The notes under the pieces are model-generated. The model searched no databases, was not told where the DNA came from, and saw only the letters and a program-made list of their open reading frames with translations. A DNA stretch of 17,023 nt from an uncultured Campylobacter sp. (lineage in GTDB: Bacteria; Campylobacterota; Campylobacteria; Campylobacterales; Campylobacteraceae). How positions within the stretch are numbered: the stretch's first letter is position 1; every line of letters begins with the position of its first letter. This document shows, piece by piece, positions 14,696-17,023 of the stretch. The stretch lies in contig NZ_CALIIS010000205.1 of the NCBI RefSeq assembly GCF_938017705.1, positions 1-17,023 of the forward strand. The letters are read 5' to 3'. Position numbers and translations under genes: made by a program.

Positions 14696-15240
14696 TTAAA
14701 AATAAAATGACGTTTCCAAATCGCCGCTAAATTTAGGCTCGGCAGAGGGCGTAAACCGCAGATGAAAAACGGGCGTATCGCTTAAAATAGGCGTATCGTC
14801 GCAGGAGGCGGGCGAGCCGCTAAAATTTGCGCTTCGGTATCCGCCTAAAATTTCCAAGCGGTACCGACCGCACTCTAGGCGAAAGCTTAGGCTGTTTTGC
14901 TCGCTAATGCGACTCATATCTTTAAAATAGCCGATGCCTACGATCTTTAGTGTGCCTGATGAGTGAAAAATCCAGCTGCGAGAGATGATTTTCGCTTCGT
15001 TTTGATTAAAAATTCCCTCATCCGCCTCGCCCACGGTAACCGCAAAATCGTAATAATCGCTGCGGACGCCCGATATAGGCACCGCAATGCCCTCTTCTGT
15101 GACTGCGCCCCGTGCTCGGTCTGCGTAAAATAAGCAAGAACGTCCCCATTCGCAAGCCCGTGCTCATCCAGATAGCGCGCGAGTAGCGCGGGCTCGTACA
15201 CCACGAAGCCGCCCAGCTCGGAGAAAATTCGCTTTTTCAT
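14696..15240 (-). pseudogene. Accessory protein of unknown family, frameshifted at a G4 run
   Basis: Two overlapping frames on the same strand make one protein when joined. The first (from ATG 15240) reads MKKRIFSELGGFVVYEP through VLAYFTQTEHG. The second continues GAVTEEGIAVPISGVRSDYYDF and on to ...GDLETSFYF at 14696. One extra G in the GGGG run at 15108-15111 joins them into about 181 residues. After the junction the first frame loses protein character, which supports a lesion. The joined protein looks like a soluble beta-rich domain: WIFHSSGTLKIVGIGYF and SLSFRLECGRYRLEI are alternating strands. I do not recognise the family. Its place between SUKH-like and NTF2-type immunity genes suggests an immunity role, which is inference. 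A four-base run is too short for typical Campylobacter phase variation. Confidence 0.7.
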
Positions 15241-15351
15241 TTACGCCTTTCTTTAATCGCCGTGCGCGTCGTACGCAGAAATTTTACCGTCCATTTGCCC
15301 TCTTTGTCTTTGTTTTCGCAGCGCCGATGAAATTTTATCGCCGTACTCTCG

Positions 15352-15392
15352 GCAGGCTAAATTTATCACAGTGCTTGCAGCAGGCTAAATTT
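15352..15392. repeat. Short direct repeat GCAGGCTAAATTT (x2)
   Basis: The 13-mer occurs at 15352-15364 and 15380-15392, 28 bases apart, each followed within a base by ATC. It lies in the 206-base gap between two accessory genes. A second pair, GATGAAATTT, flanks it at about 15326 and 15413. Probably a local duplication. Confidence 0.45.
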
Positions 15393-15446
15393 TATCTTGC
15401 GATCGCGCCGCAGATGAAATTTAAACTCCCATTTTGCGCTCAAATT

Positions 15447-16337
15447 TTACAGCCCGCGGTTTTTGCCGTCCATACCTTGGCACTTATCTACGAGCCAGCG
15501 CCCGTCCTTGCGCACGAGCAGGAAGCGGCGCGCAAAGCCGTGTTCGTCCTTGGCGTAGATGTAAATTTTATTTTTGCTCTCGCATTCGGCGTCCGTTAGC
15601 TCGTATCCGCCGTAGGTGCCGCCTTCCATCATCGAAAACGAAATACCCTCGGGGCGGAAGCCGTTGCGCCTAACGGGCGTGCAGTAGCGCGCAAAGAGCT
15701 CGTCGCACCTGCGCTGCACCTCGCCGTCGTCCAGATCATCAATTCGCGATGTGGCAAATTTCTCCCATTCGCTCATCGCCGCGAAAAATTCTAAAAGCGC
15801 ACTCTGCGCCGCCGCAGCGTCCCGCGGATCAAGCTTCTTTTTGCTCTTTGCGGCGTCTCTTTGCGCCTGCTCAAATTCCGCGATTTGCTCCTTGCTAAAC
15901 TGCCCGCCGTCTAGATAAAACTGGATTTTCGTATCCGCCACAGCTAGCAGCCCCGCAAAGCTCACGCGCGAATTGACCAGGCGCAACGATTTTAGCTTCG
16001 GGATTTGCACGATCGCTTTTAGCCCCTCGTCCGTGATGCTAACGTTTTCGATACCGATGTGTTCGAGCTTGGCGTGCCCCGCAAAGTATCTAAAGCCCTC
16101 GCCGCTTATCTTGTCGCTATCTTGCAAAAACAGATACGCGAGCTTCGGCAGCGCGGCTAGATGCTGTAGCGCCGCGTCCGTAATCGCCGTGGCTATAAAG
16201 CCCATATTTACGAGGCTTTTTACCTCGCAGATGCGGCGCACCATCTCATTGGTAAGTGCTACGTTTTCGTAGTGATGGCCTTTGCAGTAGCGCTCGCTAA
16301 CCGCGTCCAAAGCCTCCTGCATCGTGATCTGCTTCAT
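15447..16337 (-). CDS. Leucine-rich-repeat protein fused to an NTF2-fold immunity-like domain
   Basis: A 296-residue cytoplasmic protein with no signal peptide. Residues 28-136 hold leucine-rich repeats of about 24 residues (ITDAALQHLAALPKLAYLFLQ, ISGEGFRYFAGHAKLEHIGIE, ITDEGLKAIVQIPKLKSLRLV). A charged linker follows (145-178). Residues about 180-287 match by eye the NTF2-fold immunity domain: LLEFFAAMSEWEKFA, ELFARYCTPVRRNGFRPEGISFS, then strands KNKIYIYAKD and FARRFLLVRKDGRWLVDKCQ. In known polymorphic toxin loci that domain neutralises a partner toxin. Here the LRR part could add a second binding surface. The ATG at 16337 has AAAGGAT upstream. It is the only fully intact larger gene of the cluster besides the SUKH-like one. 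Domain calls are from pattern recognition. Confidence 0.75.
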   Translation of the reverse strand: MKQITMQEALDAVSERYCKGHHYENVALTNEMVRRICEVKSLVNMGFIATAITDAALQHLAALPKLAYLFLQDSDKISGEGFRYFAGHAKLEHIGIENVSITDEGLKAIVQIPKLKSLRLVNSRVSFAGLLAVADTKIQFYLDGGQFSKEQIAEFEQAQRDAAKSKKKLDPRDAAAAQSALLEFFAAMSEWEKFATSRIDDLDDGEVQRRCDELFARYCTPVRRNGFRPEGISFSMMEGGTYGGYELTDAECESKNKIYIYAKDEHGFARRFLLVRKDGRWLVDKCQGMDGKNRGL

Positions 16338-16460
16338 CAGCTATCCTTTAAAATTTGATTTTAAAATTTTAGTGAAATTTTACGATTTGCGCAAGGCGCT
16401 TAAATTTACGCGCGGATTTGCGCGCCGCCGATGTGTTTTAAGGCGCCGCGCCGCCGCACG

Positions 16461-17023
16461 CTAAATTTCAGCCGTCGTCCACTCGCCTAAAATTTTACCA
16501 AAATCCTCTATCATCGCGGCGAAATCATACTCAAGCTTACTTTGCTTTTGCGCGATCTGCTTTAGCACCGTCAAAAAATACTCGCCCATCTTTCGCTTTT
16601 GCTCCATGGGCGCTAGCTCGCTAAATTCGCGCTCGAAATGTATCAGCGCGCCCGTTTTGCCCGTGTCTTTTCTAAACGACGAATACTCAAATCTATTTCG
16701 CAAAAAGTAGCCGTCCGCGCGCTGCTCCTCCTCGCTCATCATCTCGTGTATCAGCTCCCATGCGCGCTGCGAGCTTAGGCGCGGCTTATCGGGCGCGATG
16801 ATGTAGTTGGTTCGGCAGTGCTCGTCATCAAAACTAAACGCGCAGCATAGCTTATGTAGTTGATTGTCGAGCCGTAAATTTTAGGGCGCATTTTGGCGTC
16901 AAGCGCCGGTTGTAGATCATCAAATAGGCTTTCTATCACGGCGCGCGAGTTTTCGTAGCAGTTGCTGATAGCGCGCGTGATGCGGATGGGATTTTTGGCT
17001 ATCCAGTTGCGCTGTCTGTTTAG
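16461..17023 (-). pseudogene. Accessory protein of unknown family, frameshifted and cut by the window edge
   Basis: From the right edge one frame reads LNRQRNWIAKNPIRITRA, then ESLFDDLQPALDAKMRPK. A second frame continues NLRLDNQLHKLCCAFSFDDE, then NYIIAPDKPRLSSQRAWELIHEMMSEEEQ to ...ILGEWTTAEI at 16461. One extra A in the four-base run at 16879-16882 joins them. The first frame loses protein character after that point and soon stops, while the second has a TAA (16883-16881) right there. At least 187 residues are covered, and the true N terminus lies outside the window. The ATG at 16742 opens only a fragment. The protein is helical, charged and soluble (YFLTVLKQIAQKQSKLEYDFAAM). I do not recognise the family. 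By context it may be another immunity-type gene. Confidence 0.65.

Noticed and set aside
15105..15114. Phase-variable homopolymer tract
   Set aside because: The run is only four bases. Campylobacter contingency tracts are usually eight or more G/C, and I saw no such tract anywhere in the window.
15327..15673. Plus-strand frames antisense to the LRR-NTF2 gene
   Set aside because: Their content mirrors the minus-strand gene. No ribosome sites and no recognisable domains.

Overview
The window looks like a chromosomal segment from a higher-GC Campylobacter, probably of the oral group that includes C. gracilis, C. showae and C. rectus. Three things point there. The core proteins read as epsilonproteobacterial. 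Gene order nfu - hypothetical - murE - ybaB - ispA - tkt and infA - rpmJ - rpsM - rpsK - rpsD - rpoA - rplQ matches what I recall of Campylobacter chromosomes. The DNA is also saturated with AAATTT/TAAAATTT motifs. The species assignment is an inference. I see no insertion sequence, prophage, CRISPR array, rRNA or tRNA.

Layout, left to right. (1) 218-936, minus: a HEAT-repeat-like gene broken near its 3' end by a frameshift and an in-frame TGA. (2) 1025-7627, minus: a housekeeping block transcribed right to left: nfu, a helical/TPR-like protein, murE, panD and ybaB tightly packed, then a 592-base gap, then ispA and tkt, then a small effector-binding protein. (3) 7628-8136: mostly non-coding DNA with short repeats and one doubtful small ORF. 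(4) 8137-12046, minus: infA, then rpmJ-rpsM-rpsK-rpsD-rpoA-rplQ, followed by a YkuD-type L,D-transpeptidase-like gene whose start sits against a strong stem-loop. (5) 12235-13754, plus: a neutral zinc metallopeptidase with a TGA at codon 8, and a glyoxalase/VOC-fold protein. (6) 14036-17023, minus: an accessory cluster with a SUKH (SMI1/KNR4)-like protein, a frameshifted gene of unknown family, a leucine-rich-repeat protein fused to an NTF2-fold immunity-like domain, and a frameshifted gene cut by the window edge.

How it fits together. Regions 2 and 4 serve peptidoglycan precursor synthesis (MurE), pantothenate/CoA (PanD), isoprenoids (IspA), central carbon metabolism (Tkt), Fe-S assembly (Nfu), translation and transcription. 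Region 6 looks like a set of immunity genes of the kind found beside polymorphic toxins, but no toxin lies inside the window. The most notable signals are that LRR-NTF2 fusion and its neighbours, a perfect 11-bp inverted repeat in the putative leader of the rpmJ-rplQ operon, and a striking pattern of single-base lesions confined to non-core genes (four disrupted genes against about fifteen intact core genes). That pattern may mean real decay or sequence errors.
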